Translations under genes and position numbers: made by a program | Notes under the pieces: generated by a model | Database searches by the model: none | Told to the model about the DNA's origin: nothing | The model's input: only the letters and a program-made list of their open reading frames with translations | Shown here: positions 19,838 to 28,882 of the stretch, one piece after another | Position numbering within the stretch: the first letter of the stretch is position 1 | How the letters are laid out: each line of letters opens with the position of its first letter | Origin: Allopusillimonas ginsengisoli | GTDB lineage: Bacteria; Pseudomonadota; Gammaproteobacteria; Burkholderiales; Burkholderiaceae_B | Direction: 5' to 3' | Assembly: GCA_005239165.1 (NCBI GenBank) | Contig: RAPG01000008.1 | Location: 182,005 to 246,004 of the forward strand | Length of the DNA stretch: 64,000 nucleotides

Positions 19838-21112
19838 ATGATGTCTTATGAGTTCTGGATAGGGGCGCGCTACGCGGGCCTGGCACGCTCCCGACGCAAG
19901 GGCGGGGGTGGTGATCGCTTTGTGTCGTTTATTGCCGCAAGCTCCATGGTCGGCATCGCGCTGGGCGTGGCAGCGCTGATTGTTGTGCTGTCGGTGATGA
20001 ACGGCTTTCAGAAAGAGGTGCGTGATCGCATGCTTTCGGTCTTGCCGCACATTGAATTGTACGCGCCACGCATGGCTCCCGAGGAGGTGTTATCTCAGTG
20101 GAAAGACATCGCTCGCCTCGCCGAGAAGAACCCGGAAGTCAAAGGCGCGGCACCTTTTGTGGCAGGCCAGGGCATGATTGTGCGCGGCGAAACACTCAGT
20201 GGCGTGCAGATACGCGGCATTGACCCCAAGCTTGATGCTGCTGTATCCGACGTGGCCGACCAAATGGTGTCGGGCGAACTGACATCGCTGGTACCAGGTA
20301 GTTTTTCCATTGTTTTGGGTAATTTTCTTGCCCAAACACTGGGCGTAGGCATGGGTGATACGGTGCTGGTGCTGGCGCCGCAAGGTTCCATTTCCCCAGC
20401 GGGCTTTACGCCGCGCATGCGCCAGTTCACGGTGACTGGTCTGTTTTCCTCTGGCTATTATGAGTTTGACGCGTCCATGGCGTTCATCAACTACGAGGAT
20501 GCAGCCAGGGTCTTTCGTGACAGCGGGCAGACGGGCGTACGTTTGCGAATTGCCGACATGCAGAAGGCGCCGTTAGTGGCTTCGGAGTTGCGCGCGGTAT
20601 TGCCACCTTATTTGCAGGCGCAAGACTGGACGCAGAATAACCGCACCTGGTTTGCCGCAGTGCAAACAGAAAAGCGCATGATGTTTTTGATTCTGGCACT
20701 TATTGTTGCCGTGGCCGCCTTCAATTTGCTGTCGTCGCTGGTTATGGCTGTTAAAGACAAGCGCTCTGATATTGCCATTTTGCGTACTCTGGGCGCGACA
20801 CCGCGCGAGGTGGCACGTATTTTCCTGGTTCAAGGCTCGCTTATTGGCGTGGTGGGCACTTTGCTTGGTGTGGGTTTCGGCATGCTGGTCGCCTTCAATA
20901 TCGGGGTTATCGTGCCATTTATTGAGCGCATGCTGGGGGTGCAGTTTTTGCCGCAGCAAATTTATTTCATCAGCGAACTGCCGTCTGACCCACAAATGAC
21001 CGATATTCTGATTATTGCCATTACTTCTCTCGTGTTGTCTCTGCTTGCCACGTTGTATCCCAGCTGGCGTGCGTCCAGCCTGCAACCTGCGGAGGTGCTG
21101 CGTCATGACTGA
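19838..21112 (+). CDS. lolC: Lipoprotein-releasing ABC transporter permease LolC/LolE
   Basis: Extracts outer-membrane lipoproteins from the inner membrane and hands them to LolA. About 424 residues with one N-terminal helix (MVGIALGVAALIVVLSVMNG), a large periplasmic domain (residues about 50-270) and three C-terminal helices. Signatures: FVSFIAASSMVGIALGVAAL, MNGFQKEVRDRMLSVLPHIE, and AVKDKRSDIAILRTLGATPR with the coupling helix. A single Lol permease is followed by lolD, suggesting the fused LolF-like arrangement common in betaproteobacteria. Several start codons sit together at 19835-19841; ATG at 19838 is used. It overlaps lolD by eight bases. Confidence 0.94.
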   Translation: MMSYEFWIGARYAGLARSRRKGGGGDRFVSFIAASSMVGIALGVAALIVVLSVMNGFQKEVRDRMLSVLPHIELYAPRMAPEEVLSQWKDIARLAEKNPEVKGAAPFVAGQGMIVRGETLSGVQIRGIDPKLDAAVSDVADQMVSGELTSLVPGSFSIVLGNFLAQTLGVGMGDTVLVLAPQGSISPAGFTPRMRQFTVTGLFSSGYYEFDASMAFINYEDAARVFRDSGQTGVRLRIADMQKAPLVASELRAVLPPYLQAQDWTQNNRTWFAAVQTEKRMMFLILALIVAVAAFNLLSSLVMAVKDKRSDIAILRTLGATPREVARIFLVQGSLIGVVGTLLGVGFGMLVAFNIGVIVPFIERMLGVQFLPQQIYFISELPSDPQMTDILIIAITSLVLSLLATLYPSWRASSLQPAEVLRHD

Positions 21113-21929
21113 TCGCACCACAACACAAAACCTCAATGGCGCGACCACAACGGGCTCGGGTGATCGAGCAGCGTCCAGTACCGAAAGCACTGCATCGCAC
21201 AGTGTTGTGCAGCCCAGCAGCTATGGTGGCAGCCCGGCGCCTGCGCAAACCGCTGCACACGCCATAGAGGCACACAATCTCGTCAAAACCTATACCGAAA
21301 GCGGGCAGGAGATTCAGGTTTTGCGCGACGTGAGCCTGCATGTGGCGCAGGGTGAAATGGTGGCCATTGTGGGCGCATCGGGTTCAGGAAAAAGCACACT
21401 GCTGCATACGCTAGGCCTTCTTGACCAGCCCACATCCGGCACGGTATTGATTAATGGGCTGTCTGTGGCCGGTCTTTCAGAGGCCAAGCGCAGTCAGTTG
21501 CGCAACAGGCATCTGGGTTTTGTTTACCAGTTTCATCACTTGTTGTCTGAGTTTTCTGCGCTTGATAACGTAGCCATGCCGCTCATTGTGCGACGCGAGA
21601 AACGCAGTTACGCGCGCGAACAGGCCGAGCTGGTTCTTGAACAGGTTGGGTTGGCTGCCCGTGTTGACCATTACCCCGGCCAGTTGTCTGGCGGTGAGCG
21701 GCAACGTGTGGCACTGGCCCGGGCCCTGGTTACACGGCCCACGTGCGTGCTGGCCGATGAACCTACCGGTAATCTGGATCGCTACACGGCTGAGAGCATG
21801 TTTGAGTTGCTCACGCGGGTAAACCGTGAATTCGGTACGGCGTTTGCCATTGTGACGCATGACCCGGCACTGGCTGCGCTGGCGCATAGGCGTCTGGCCA
21901 TCGAAAAGGGCAAGCTGGTTGATGATTAA
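21105..21929 (+). CDS. lolD: Lipoprotein-releasing ABC transporter ATPase LolD, with N-terminal extension
   Basis: Powers lipoprotein release with LolC/E. Core motifs: Walker [10 protein letters not shown], signature [15 protein letters not shown] and Walker [12 protein letters not shown], with [13 protein letters not shown] after it. The ATG at 21105 has a GGAGG nine bases ahead and overlaps the lolC stop. It gives 274 residues, where LolD usually has about 230: the first 45-50 residues are a Ser/Thr/Ala-rich low-complexity tail ([14 protein letters not shown]) before the core opens at [15 protein letters not shown]. No later start with a ribosome-binding site is obvious, so the tail is probably translated. 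Confidence 0.93.
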   Translation: MTDRTTTQNLNGATTTGSGDRAASSTESTASHSVVQPSSYGGSPAPAQTAAHAIEAHNLVKTYTESGQEIQVLRDVSLHVAQGEMVAIVGASGSGKSTLLHTLGLLDQPTSGTVLINGLSVAGLSEAKRSQLRNRHLGFVYQFHHLLSEFSALDNVAMPLIVRREKRSYAREQAELVLEQVGLAARVDHYPGQLSGGERQRVALARALVTRPTCVLADEPTGNLDRYTAESMFELLTRVNREFGTAFAIVTHDPALAALAHRRLAIEKGKLVDD

Positions 21930-21937
21930 CGGGTAGG

Positions 21938-21960
21938 CTGGGTGTGGCCGTCACACCCAG
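21938..21960. other. Perfect 9-bp hairpin after lolD
   Basis: CTGGGTGTG at 21938-21946 and CACACCCAG at 21952-21960 form a perfect stem with a five-base loop, eight bases after the lolD stop. No T run follows on either strand, so it is not a standard intrinsic terminator; it may stabilise the 3' end of the lolCD message or slow transcription into tatD. Confidence 0.55.
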
Positions 21961-22021
21961 TGATATCGACGTTAAGGTCTAAGCGCCGGGCGGGCTGCGC
22001 AACGTCAAGTGAGGAACACGC

Positions 22022-22843
22022 ATGCTAATCGATACACATTGCCATCTGGATGCCGCCGAGTTCGACGACGATCGCGATGGCGTTATTGCACGCGCGGCCT
22101 CGAATGGCGTTCGTGCCATCGTCATCCCGGCGGTGGCGTGTTCAAACTTTGATGTGGTCAGAACGCTTGCACATTCATTTGACGGTGGGTTTTATGCCCT
22201 GGGCATCCACCCCATTTGTGTGTCCCAGGCCAGTAACTCTGATCTGCACGCGCTCGAAACCCAGATTGAGCAATCGCTTGATGACCCGCGGTTTGTTGGC
22301 ATAGGCGAGATTGGGCTGGATTTTTTTCTGCCCGAGCTTAAACAACCTGAAATGGTCGCGAGGCAGCAGTTTTTTTACGGCGCCCAGCTAGACTTGGCCG
22401 CAAAGTACCAGTTGCCGGTGATCTTGCATGTGCGTCGTTCACAAGATCTGATTCTGAAAGGCTTGCGCCGGCGCGCCATTACGGGTGGCATTGCCCACGC
22501 TTTCAACGGCAGTTTTCAGCAAGCCAGGCAGTTTCTGGACCTGGGCATGGCGCTGGGCTTTGGTGGTGCCATGACGTTTGCACGCTCTTTGCAGATTCGC
22601 CGGCTGGCCAGCACCTTGCCTGACGACGCCTTGGTGGTAGAAACCGATGCCCCTGATATTCCTCCAGCGTGGCTGGGCCGACCCGGTGGGCCGACACCCA
22701 GGAATGAACCGGGTGAAGTGTCGGGTATTGTCGATGTGTTGGCTGATTTGCGTGGTGTAGGGCGTGAAGACATTGCGCAGTTGACTACGGCTAATGCCAT
22801 GCGAGTACTGCCGCGGCTTGGGGGACGCGTGTTCCACCCTTAG
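22022..22843 (+). CDS. tatD: TatD-family metal-dependent hydrolase
   Basis: A cytoplasmic TIM-barrel nuclease of 273 residues. The metal ligands are in place: MLIDTHCHLDAAEFD at the N-terminus (His-x-His), FVGIGEIGLDFFLPE (Glu), LPVILHVRRS (His), GIAHAFNGS (His) and VVETDAPDIPP (Asp). This is the TatD/YcfH/YjjV group, which acts as 3'-5' exonuclease or D-aminoacyl-tRNA/DNA hydrolase in different members. The gene follows lolCD in the same direction, and comEC comes next after about 250 bases with nothing recognisable. Confidence 0.9.
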   Translation: MLIDTHCHLDAAEFDDDRDGVIARAASNGVRAIVIPAVACSNFDVVRTLAHSFDGGFYALGIHPICVSQASNSDLHALETQIEQSLDDPRFVGIGEIGLDFFLPELKQPEMVARQQFFYGAQLDLAAKYQLPVILHVRRSQDLILKGLRRRAITGGIAHAFNGSFQQARQFLDLGMALGFGGAMTFARSLQIRRLASTLPDDALVVETDAPDIPPAWLGRPGGPTPRNEPGEVSGIVDVLADLRGVGREDIAQLTTANAMRVLPRLGGRVFHP

Positions 22844-23099
22844 AACAATGAGTGCACCAACCACATCGGCGTTTTCCTCGAAACCACATCCCACGCACTC
22901 GAGCCGAACCTACGTCTGCCGGTTGTCCGCCGACATATGGTCGCAACTCGGCCCCCTCGCTGAATCGCGGGATTTGCCGCGCACCGGGTCACGCCAATAG
23001 CGGGGCCTGCCGGTCGTCCACCCGTAATTCCCACACTGAACGATTCGCTCCTGTCTGCGGCCATCAGGGCTTCAGGCCGCTTACGCTTGCCTATTTTTG

Positions 23100-25631
23100 A
23101 TGCGTGGCAGTATGAAAGGGCGTGTGTGTTTGTTGGCCTTTGTGGCCGCCAGCGGAGCGGTACACCTGCTTGCGCACTTGCCAGGGCGCAGCATGTGGCT
23201 GGTTATCGCGTTTATCGTCACCTTGCTGTCAATTGTGGCGTGGGTGGTGGGTTGGCGCAGCCTGGCCTGGGCCTTGCTGGCCGGTCTGGCGGGTTTTTTG
23301 TTCACGCTGGCACGGGCTGAGCACCGTTTGGCCGATGCCTTGTCAGCAGAAAATGAAAACAAAGTCTCCCGTGTCGTTCTCAGGGTGTCAGGCCTGCCCA
23401 GGTTAGATCCACACAAGCGCGTCTTTGACGCTGAGGTGTTGTCGTCCAACCCCGAAGGGGTGCCAACGCAGATACGGGTTACGTGGAATGCGCCCGGGTA
23501 CTCAGGGCCTTACGGGCGTCGTGGTGATGCCTATCACTTTCCTGAGATTGTGCCCGGCCAGGTGTGGCGTATGGCACTTACGTTAAAGACGCCGCGAGGT
23601 ACGCGTAACCCGCATGCTTTTGATTATGAAGGCCACGTGTTTGCGCAAGGTGTGCGAGCCACGGCAAGCGTGCGGGGTATGCCAAGACTTTTGCGGGATG
23701 AGCCCCACGCCAGCTTGAGCATTGTCGCGCAACGCGCCCGCTATTATGTGCGTGCCGCCTTGCTCGAACATGTGGGGGGCTATCGCTATGGCGCGGTTTT
23801 ACTGGCGCTGGTCATCGGCGATCAGGCCAGCGTCAGCGCATCAGACTGGCAGGTGTTTAACCGTAGCGGCATCACGCATTTGGTATCCATCAGTGGTTCG
23901 CACATCACCATGATCGCTGCAATCGGTGGTGCGTCCATGTTCTGGTTCTGGCGACGGGTTCGCATAGGCGGCCGTATGCTGGCCGAACGGGTGCCTGCGC
24001 ACGTGGCAAGTGCCACAGCTGCCTTGCTGGTGGCGTGGCTTTATTGTCTGCTGGCTGGGTGGGGCGTGCCAGCACGACGCACGTTTCTGATGCTGGCCGT
24101 GGTCGCCGTGTTTTACGTGCTGCGTCTGGGGCTGAACGCCTCGCGTCTTCTGTGTCTGGTGGCTTTTGTCGTAGTGTTGCTTGACCCGTGGGCGCTGCTG
24201 CAAAGTGGTTTCTGGTTGTCATTTTCAGCCGTTGCGGTGCTCATGATTAGCGCGGCCTGGGCCGGGCGGGCAGTCGGGAACACTGATATGTCTGCAGGGC
24301 AACGGCTTCTAGGCTATGCGCGTGCTGCCGTCGGCTTGCAGATGGCCATTTCGCTGGCGTTGACACCGGCGTTGGCGTTTATGTTTCATGAGGTGTCAGC
24401 GGTTTCACCATTGGTCAATGCCTATGCCATTCCGGTTATCGGTCTGGTGGTAACACCATTGGCGCTGTTGGCAGGCGGGGCGGCGCTGGTTCCGGGCATG
24501 GGCTGGCTGGCCGGGCTTCTGGCTTCGATTTCTCACAGCGCTTTGCATTTAGCCATGTTGCCGACCGTATGGCTGGCGTCGCTGCCAGCGGCCAGTTTTT
24601 CTGTGGCAGCTGCACCCTGGTGGACGCTATTGCTGTGTCTGCCTGGTCTGGCTTTAGCCCTGGCGCCTTATGGCCCGCCACTACGGCATGCGGGCTGGCT
24701 CCTGATGTTGCCTGCTTTGTGCTGGCAGCCAGCACGCCCCGACCAGGGAGGCTGGTCACTGTATGCGCTTGATGTGGGGCAGGCCGGTGCGGTGGTAGTG
24801 CGCACGGCGAAACATGTACTGGTGTTTGACGCGGGTGCGCGTCATAGCTCCGACGCTGACGATGGCACGCGCGTACTGGCACCGTTTCTGCGATCGCTGG
24901 GCGCGCGCCGCATCAACACCCTAGTGGTGTCACACGCTGATCTTGATCATGCTGGCGGTGTGGGCGGCCTGCTGCAGGCTTTTCGTGTGGATCAGGCGTA
25001 TAGCTCTTTTGACCTGACGTCTTATCTGGCGCGTGAGACGCAGTTACTTGGCACGCAGACCATGTTGCCGCAGCGACTTGCCCGCTGCGAATACGGTGTG
25101 GCGTGGCAGGTGGATGGCGTTACGTTTGAGTTTCTATGGCCCACCAAACATTTTGCGGCGGCAGCCTCATTAGAGCAAAACACCGATGACCAAACGCACT
25201 CACCGAAGTTGAAAGGCCGACGCGGCAATGCTCGCAATGCCGGCAGTTGTGTGTTGCGCATACGCGGTGCCCATCACTCTGCCTTGTTACCGGGCGACAT
25301 CGGTAAACGCGAAGAATTCATGCTGGTTGATCGTGGGTTGGAAAAGGTTGATCTGGTACTCGCCCCCCATCACGGATCAAAATCTTCATCCAGCCCTCGA
25401 TTTGTGCGGGCCACCAAACCTTCTGATGTGATTGCACAGGCGGGGTTTCAGAGCCGTCACGGTCACCCCAGCCCCGAAGTGCAGTCACGCTGGTCAGATC
25501 ATGGGGCCAGATTCTGGCGCACAGACCTGCATGGTGCGGTTATCGTGCACTCTGAGGAAAAGGGGCTATCGGTGTCGGCCGTACGTGATAAAAACCGAAG
25601 ATATTGGCACGCTTCCCGCAAGGGTGATTAA
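23100..25631 (+). CDS. comEC: DNA internalisation protein ComEC/Rec2
   Basis: The inner-membrane channel that takes single-stranded DNA into the cell in natural transformation. Three parts: an N-terminal OB-like domain after two helices (to about residue 200), the Competence membrane domain with about seven helices (residues about 215-520; ALVIGDQASVSASDWQVFNRSGITHLVSISG), and a C-terminal metallo-beta-lactamase-like domain opening with LYALDVGQAGAVVVRTAKH. The metal motif reads SHADLDHAGG, and DLVLAPHHGSKSSSSP follows, as in intact ComEC. Length of about 843 is normal. Start is ambiguous (TTG 23097, ATG 23100, ATG 23115). No other competence genes are in the window, so transformability is not shown. 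Confidence 0.92.
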   Translation: MRGSMKGRVCLLAFVAASGAVHLLAHLPGRSMWLVIAFIVTLLSIVAWVVGWRSLAWALLAGLAGFLFTLARAEHRLADALSAENENKVSRVVLRVSGLPRLDPHKRVFDAEVLSSNPEGVPTQIRVTWNAPGYSGPYGRRGDAYHFPEIVPGQVWRMALTLKTPRGTRNPHAFDYEGHVFAQGVRATASVRGMPRLLRDEPHASLSIVAQRARYYVRAALLEHVGGYRYGAVLLALVIGDQASVSASDWQVFNRSGITHLVSISGSHITMIAAIGGASMFWFWRRVRIGGRMLAERVPAHVASATAALLVAWLYCLLAGWGVPARRTFLMLAVVAVFYVLRLGLNASRLLCLVAFVVVLLDPWALLQSGFWLSFSAVAVLMISAAWAGRAVGNTDMSAGQRLLGYARAAVGLQMAISLALTPALAFMFHEVSAVSPLVNAYAIPVIGLVVTPLALLAGGAALVPGMGWLAGLLASISHSALHLAMLPTVWLASLPAASFSVAAAPWWTLLLCLPGLALALAPYGPPLRHAGWLLMLPALCWQPARPDQGGWSLYALDVGQAGAVVVRTAKHVLVFDAGARHSSDADDGTRVLAPFLRSLGARRINTLVVSHADLDHAGGVGGLLQAFRVDQAYSSFDLTSYLARETQLLGTQTMLPQRLARCEYGVAWQVDGVTFEFLWPTKHFAAAASLEQNTDDQTHSPKLKGRRGNARNAGSCVLRIRGAHHSALLPGDIGKREEFMLVDRGLEKVDLVLAPHHGSKSSSSPRFVRATKPSDVIAQAGFQSRHGHPSPEVQSRWSDHGARFWRTDLHGAVIVHSEEKGLSVSAVRDKNRRYWHASRKGD

Positions 25632-25709
25632 CGCATTGTTTGAAGGTTATTCACACAATCGCAGGCGCGGCCATCGAGCTGATAAATTATGGCCATCTTT
25701 CTTCAGACA

Positions 25710-25904
25710 TCATTTCGCTAAACATTGAGCACCGAATCTTCTTTGCAGGCGCACTGCCTTACCCGTGAATTGATACAAATGAATCGCTTCATTCAGTGAC
25801 GGCGGGCTTTCGTGTTTACGCAGCCAACTAGCGTATGGGCCCCAGAGCCCAAGCGCTATGGTGCGCACACTGTGACGGGGCCGTACAACTCGACGTGACG
25901 ACAC
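25710..25904 (-). other. Gap after comEC (25632-25942) with a doubtful 64-codon frame
   Basis: The 311 bases between comEC and the small nar-linked gene hold no RNA gene or repeat that I can see. A minus-strand frame of 64 codons ending LYQFTGKAVRLQRRFGAQ is open but has no family I recognise and no strong ribosome-binding site. It could be a small unknown protein or chance. Confidence 0.2.
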
Positions 25905-25942
25905 TTGCCACGAACATCAGGATGTCGGGCACGTCCAGAGCG

Positions 25943-26350
25943 TCACGCATTTAGCATGACGGTATGGCCGTTGGTATCGAAGGGGATGAGGGTGCCGACG
26001 GTGCCCGCCTTAATCATTTCAACCATGCGGTTTAAAGGGGCTTCGGCGTCTTCGGAACGTGGTGGCCTGTCTTTGGAACCTGATAGTGCGGCGGCAAAGA
26101 CCAGTGTCCAGTCGGGCAGGTGTTGCCGCGCCTCCTCGAGCAAGGCCTCGAAACTGATTAATTCGTCTGATGATTTATCCAGACAGGCCAGCGGAGTTAA
26201 GGTACCGCCTTCACCCGCTTCAAACGCAGCCCGCTGTGCGGGGGTGCAGTCATCAGGCAATTCAACAGCAGTGAACACAAAGAGCAGGCGCTGGGGCTCG
26301 GGCTGCGCGCGGGCGGCGACAATAAAATCGTCAAAACTTGAGATACTCAT
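25943..26350 (-). CDS. Conserved small protein, 135 aa (often misnamed ribonucleotide reductase alpha)
   Basis: A soluble acidic protein with conserved stretches FDDFIVAARAQPEPQRLLFV, DDCTPAQRAAFEAGEGG and EAPLNRMVEMIKAGTVG. I recall this family as widespread in Burkholderiales under the label ribonucleotide reductase subunit alpha, although at 135 residues and without any reductase motif it cannot be one. It ends the minus-strand run begun by narG, but about 270 bases of repeats separate it from the PPIase gene, so co-transcription is uncertain. Function unknown. Confidence 0.65.
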   Translation of the reverse strand: MSISSFDDFIVAARAQPEPQRLLFVFTAVELPDDCTPAQRAAFEAGEGGTLTPLACLDKSSDELISFEALLEEARQHLPDWTLVFAAALSGSKDRPPRSEDAEAPLNRMVEMIKAGTVGTLIPFDTNGHTVMLNA

Positions 26351-26374
26351 ATACGGGTGCCTTGCGATGCTTAA

Positions 26375-26477
26375 GCCTGAGCCACTGCCCAGGCAAAAAT
26401 TGAGCTAACCGATGCTCAAGCCTGGAGCGCTGCCCAGGCAAGAAAACCGTTGTTTCAGCCTGGAGCATTGCTCAGGC
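26375..26477. repeat. Three hairpin repeats (GCCTGG...CCAGGC)
   Basis: Three 20-base palindromic units at 26375-26394, 26420-26439 and 26458-26477. Each begins GCCTG and ends CAGGC. The middle parts differ but pairing is largely kept: copy 2 has GCCTGG/CCAGGC, while copy 3 has GAGC/GCTC pairing inside the outer GCCT/AGGC. This suggests selection for a hairpin rather than for sequence. No T runs follow, so simple terminators are unlikely; they resemble REP-like intergenic palindromes. Confidence 0.65.
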
Positions 26478-26496
26478 CAGATTTCAGATAACTATA

Positions 26497-26648
26497 CCCG
26501 AGGCATCTTACTGCAACAGCGGGTCTGGCCGCGCCCCGTGGCGCCTTACTGTAAGGGCTAGCCTGACCGCACCCCGAGGCATCTTACTGCAAGATCTGGC
26601 CTGGTCGCACCCCGAGGCGTCTTACTGCAACAGCAGACCTGGCCGCAC
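26497..26648. repeat. Exact-period 38-bp tandem repeat, four units, overlapping the PPIase gene end
   Basis: Units begin with CCCG at 26497, 26535, 26573 and 26611, exactly 38 bases apart. Each contains TTACTG followed by A-rich and CTGGCCGC-like sequence. The last unit overlaps the 3' end of the isomerase gene, whose stop codon is the TTA at 26622-26624 (read on the minus strand). Read on the minus strand, three of the four units give a protein-like VRPG..LQ-stop or close variant, i.e. the last codons of the gene. The array therefore looks like repeated copying of a gene end. Confidence 0.85.
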
Positions 26649-27419
26649 GTCAACGGTAACCCCCTGCAGTTCGGCACTGGATGTCAGCAGGGTTAGATAC
26701 TGCTGCAGGGCCTTGTGCCTGACGTATTCTTGCAGATAACGCGCAATGGTGTTGCTGACCATTTCATAAGGCATGGCCACCCCTGCAACCCTTCGTTCAA
26801 CCAGAACAATGTGGAAACCATGCCTGGTTTTGATCAGTCCCGGCAGCAGGCCGGTTTCGGTGCTTTCAAACAGCGCCTTATCGAATTCTGGCACGCATTC
26901 TCCGCGACTAAGTTGCCCCAGATTGCCGCCCACTTTACCGGAGGGACAATTGGACAAGGCACGGGCTTGCTCGCCAAACGTACCAGGATGGCGTGTGAGA
27001 TCGCGGCGCACCTCTTCGGCGCGTGTACGCAACAATGGCATAGAGACGCCCTCAGTCAAGGCGAAAAGTATATGACTGGCATGCACCAGATCCGGGCTGC
27101 GAAATTTTTTTGCATTGGCCTCGTAATAACGTCGGCACTCTTCCTCGGTGGGCTCAGGCGTACGGCACTCTTGTTCAATCAGTTGGTCTATGGTGTCATC
27201 ATCGATGTCCTGATTTTGGTCAATAAGCCCTTTGGCGCATGCCTGCTGTCGAAAGAGTTCCTTAGTCATCAATGCACGCCGCGCCGCCTGATCGGGGTCA
27301 GTTTCATCGGCATGGGCGGTGATTTCAGACGCGATACTGCTGTCGTCGATCAACACGCCATTGACGCGCAGTTCAGTTGCGGGTGGGGTGCTTGGGCGCG
27401 AAACAGAGGTAGAGTCCAT
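26622..27419 (-). CDS. NifM-type peptidyl-prolyl isomerase of the nar operon
   Basis: A parvulin-type isomerase of 265 residues that helps proteins fold. An N-terminal helical chaperone part (residues about 15-125, with LMTKELFRQQACAKGLIDQ) is followed by the rotamase domain (about 135-230): DLVHASHILFALTEG, CPSGKVGGNLGQLSRGECVP and GLLPGLIKTRHGFHIVLVER. No signal peptide is visible, so it is cytoplasmic. Such genes regularly follow narGHJI in betaproteobacteria, suggesting help in maturing nitrate reductase; this is inferred from position. It begins 17 bases after narI. Its end is inside the 38-bp array. Confidence 0.85.
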   Translation of the reverse strand: MDSTSVSRPSTPPATELRVNGVLIDDSSIASEITAHADETDPDQAARRALMTKELFRQQACAKGLIDQNQDIDDDTIDQLIEQECRTPEPTEEECRRYYEANAKKFRSPDLVHASHILFALTEGVSMPLLRTRAEEVRRDLTRHPGTFGEQARALSNCPSGKVGGNLGQLSRGECVPEFDKALFESTETGLLPGLIKTRHGFHIVLVERRVAGVAMPYEMVSNTIARYLQEYVRHKALQQYLTLLTSSAELQGVTVDVRPGLLLQ

Positions 27420-27436
27420 GAGCGAGCCTTGTCCTT

Positions 27437-28123
27437 TTAGCGCTTACGCACTATTTGATGTGGCCGGCCCAAATAAGCCACTGTGGCCACCCCGCTCCAT
27501 ATATGCACCAGCCGGGTAAAGGGCGACACCAGGAAAATGGTAAACCCCAGAAAAATATGCATTTTGTACACCAACGGTACACCAACGAGCAGTGCCGCTA
27601 CGCTGGGGTTGAAGGTGACAATGCCTTTAACATAATCGGACAGGGTTTCAAACATAACGCCATCCATGTGCTGCAATGACAGCGGTACGGTCAGTAGCCC
27701 CAGCGCCAGCTGAAGCCAGAGCAGTGCCAGCACGAGAATATCGGCATTGGCGCTATTAATACGAATACGCGGGTCTGAAAGTCGTCGATAGAACAGAATA
27801 CTCAGCCCAACAATGGCAACAATACCTGCGGCACCGCCGCCTGCCATGGCCAGCAGTTGATGCTGGGAAGCATTTATAAAGGGCGAAACCATCCAGTGCG
27901 GGGCGAGAAAGCCAACAAAATGGCCGGCAATCACAATCAGGATGCCAAAATGAAAGAGGTTGCTGCCCAGACGCAGTTGTTTTCGTCTTAGCAACTGAGA
28001 AGAGTCGCTCTTCCAGGTGTATTGCTCGCGGTCAAAACGTATAAGGCTGCCCAGCAGCAAAACCGTCATGCAAATATAAGGGTACACACCAAAAAGCAAT
28101 GTATTCCAGATGCTGTTGTTCAT
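27437..28123 (-). CDS. narI: Respiratory nitrate reductase gamma subunit, cytochrome b
   Basis: The membrane anchor that takes electrons from quinol and passes them to NarH. 228 residues, five helices. The four haem-ligating histidines are in place: two in NLFHFGILIVIAGHFVGF (about residues 57-67) and two in YKMHIFLGFTIFLVSPFTRLVH (second half, quoted by positions about 187-206). It follows narJ after about 72 bases and precedes the PPIase gene by 17. Confidence 0.95.
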   Translation of the reverse strand: MNNSIWNTLLFGVYPYICMTVLLLGSLIRFDREQYTWKSDSSQLLRRKQLRLGSNLFHFGILIVIAGHFVGFLAPHWMVSPFINASQHQLLAMAGGGAAGIVAIVGLSILFYRRLSDPRIRINSANADILVLALLWLQLALGLLTVPLSLQHMDGVMFETLSDYVKGIVTFNPSVAALLVGVPLVYKMHIFLGFTIFLVSPFTRLVHIWSGVATVAYLGRPHQIVRKR

Positions 28124-28195
28124 GATCTGTCTCCCGAAGGTTTCCGTGTTCTGGGTGCGTACGTGTGCGGTCTGACACGGTCTCTGCGTGATGAA

Positions 28196-28882
28196 TTAGC
28201 GTGGTGGTCTTTTCTCGTAAAACTGTACGGGCTGGTATTCGTTACTGAGTGGCGCTGGTGCGTTCAGAAAGCTTACGGGTTCATCCTGCCACTCTTTGTC
28301 CAGGGCCTCGGTGTCGATCGCGGCTTGCTCATCTTCAGCAGGGGATACTTCGTCACGATCCAGAGGCTTTGCCCCCGCAAGCGGCAGCAAGGCGGCTACG
28401 GCGGCATAGTGAGGGATGCCACGTTGTGCCAGATGCGTGGCGATGGTTCGATTGATTTCAGAGATTTCGTCCAACAGACCCTGGGCCCGTTGCGCAGATT
28501 CGCGTGCAGCAAATTCCAGAAACACCGGCAGATAATCAGGAAGCTCCCGTCCCTGAAGATACAGACCGCTTTTTTCATACATAGCGAGCAAGTCCACCAT
28601 AGCCTGGCCTCGTTCGCGCGATTCACCATGCACGTGCTCGAACAGATAAAGCGAGTTAGCTCGTCCTCGATCGAAAATTTCGACGTAAGCTTCCTGCATG
28701 TCGATGAGATCAACACCATCGAGGTGGCCGATCAGATCAGACAGTGCTGCGCGACTATCGGCGGGCAGGGCACTGTGGGTGGTAACAATATCGCGGATCT
28801 CGGGCAAGGCGTCGAGCAGGGTCTGATCCGGGTAGTCTAGTAATGCGCCCAGCGCCTGGAGCAGGGGGCCATGATTTTTCAT
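28196..28882 (-). CDS. narJ: Nitrate reductase maturation chaperone
   Basis: A cytoplasmic chaperone that holds NarG for cofactor insertion and membrane attachment. 228 residues, all helical; the family opening ALGALLDYPDQTLLDALPEI, then EAYVEIFDRGRANSLYLFEH and GESRERGQAMVDLLAMYEK are clear NarJ motifs. The C-terminal part is acidic (DEVSPAEDEQAAIDTEAL) and probably disordered. Its ATG lies next to the narH stop. Confidence 0.94.
   Translation of the reverse strand: MKNHGPLLQALGALLDYPDQTLLDALPEIRDIVTTHSALPADSRAALSDLIGHLDGVDLIDMQEAYVEIFDRGRANSLYLFEHVHGESRERGQAMVDLLAMYEKSGLYLQGRELPDYLPVFLEFAARESAQRAQGLLDEISEINRTIATHLAQRGIPHYAAVAALLPLAGAKPLDRDEVSPAEDEQAAIDTEALDKEWQDEPVSFLNAPAPLSNEYQPVQFYEKRPPR

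Noticed and set aside
25943..26350. Ribonucleotide reductase alpha subunit
   Set aside because: The name is a database habit; at 135 residues with no catalytic cysteines or radical-transfer motifs the protein cannot be that enzyme.
26351..26640. A CRISPR array downstream of the nar operon
   Set aside because: The 38-bp period units have no conserved-repeat/variable-spacer pattern, no cas genes are near, and the units re-encode the gene end.
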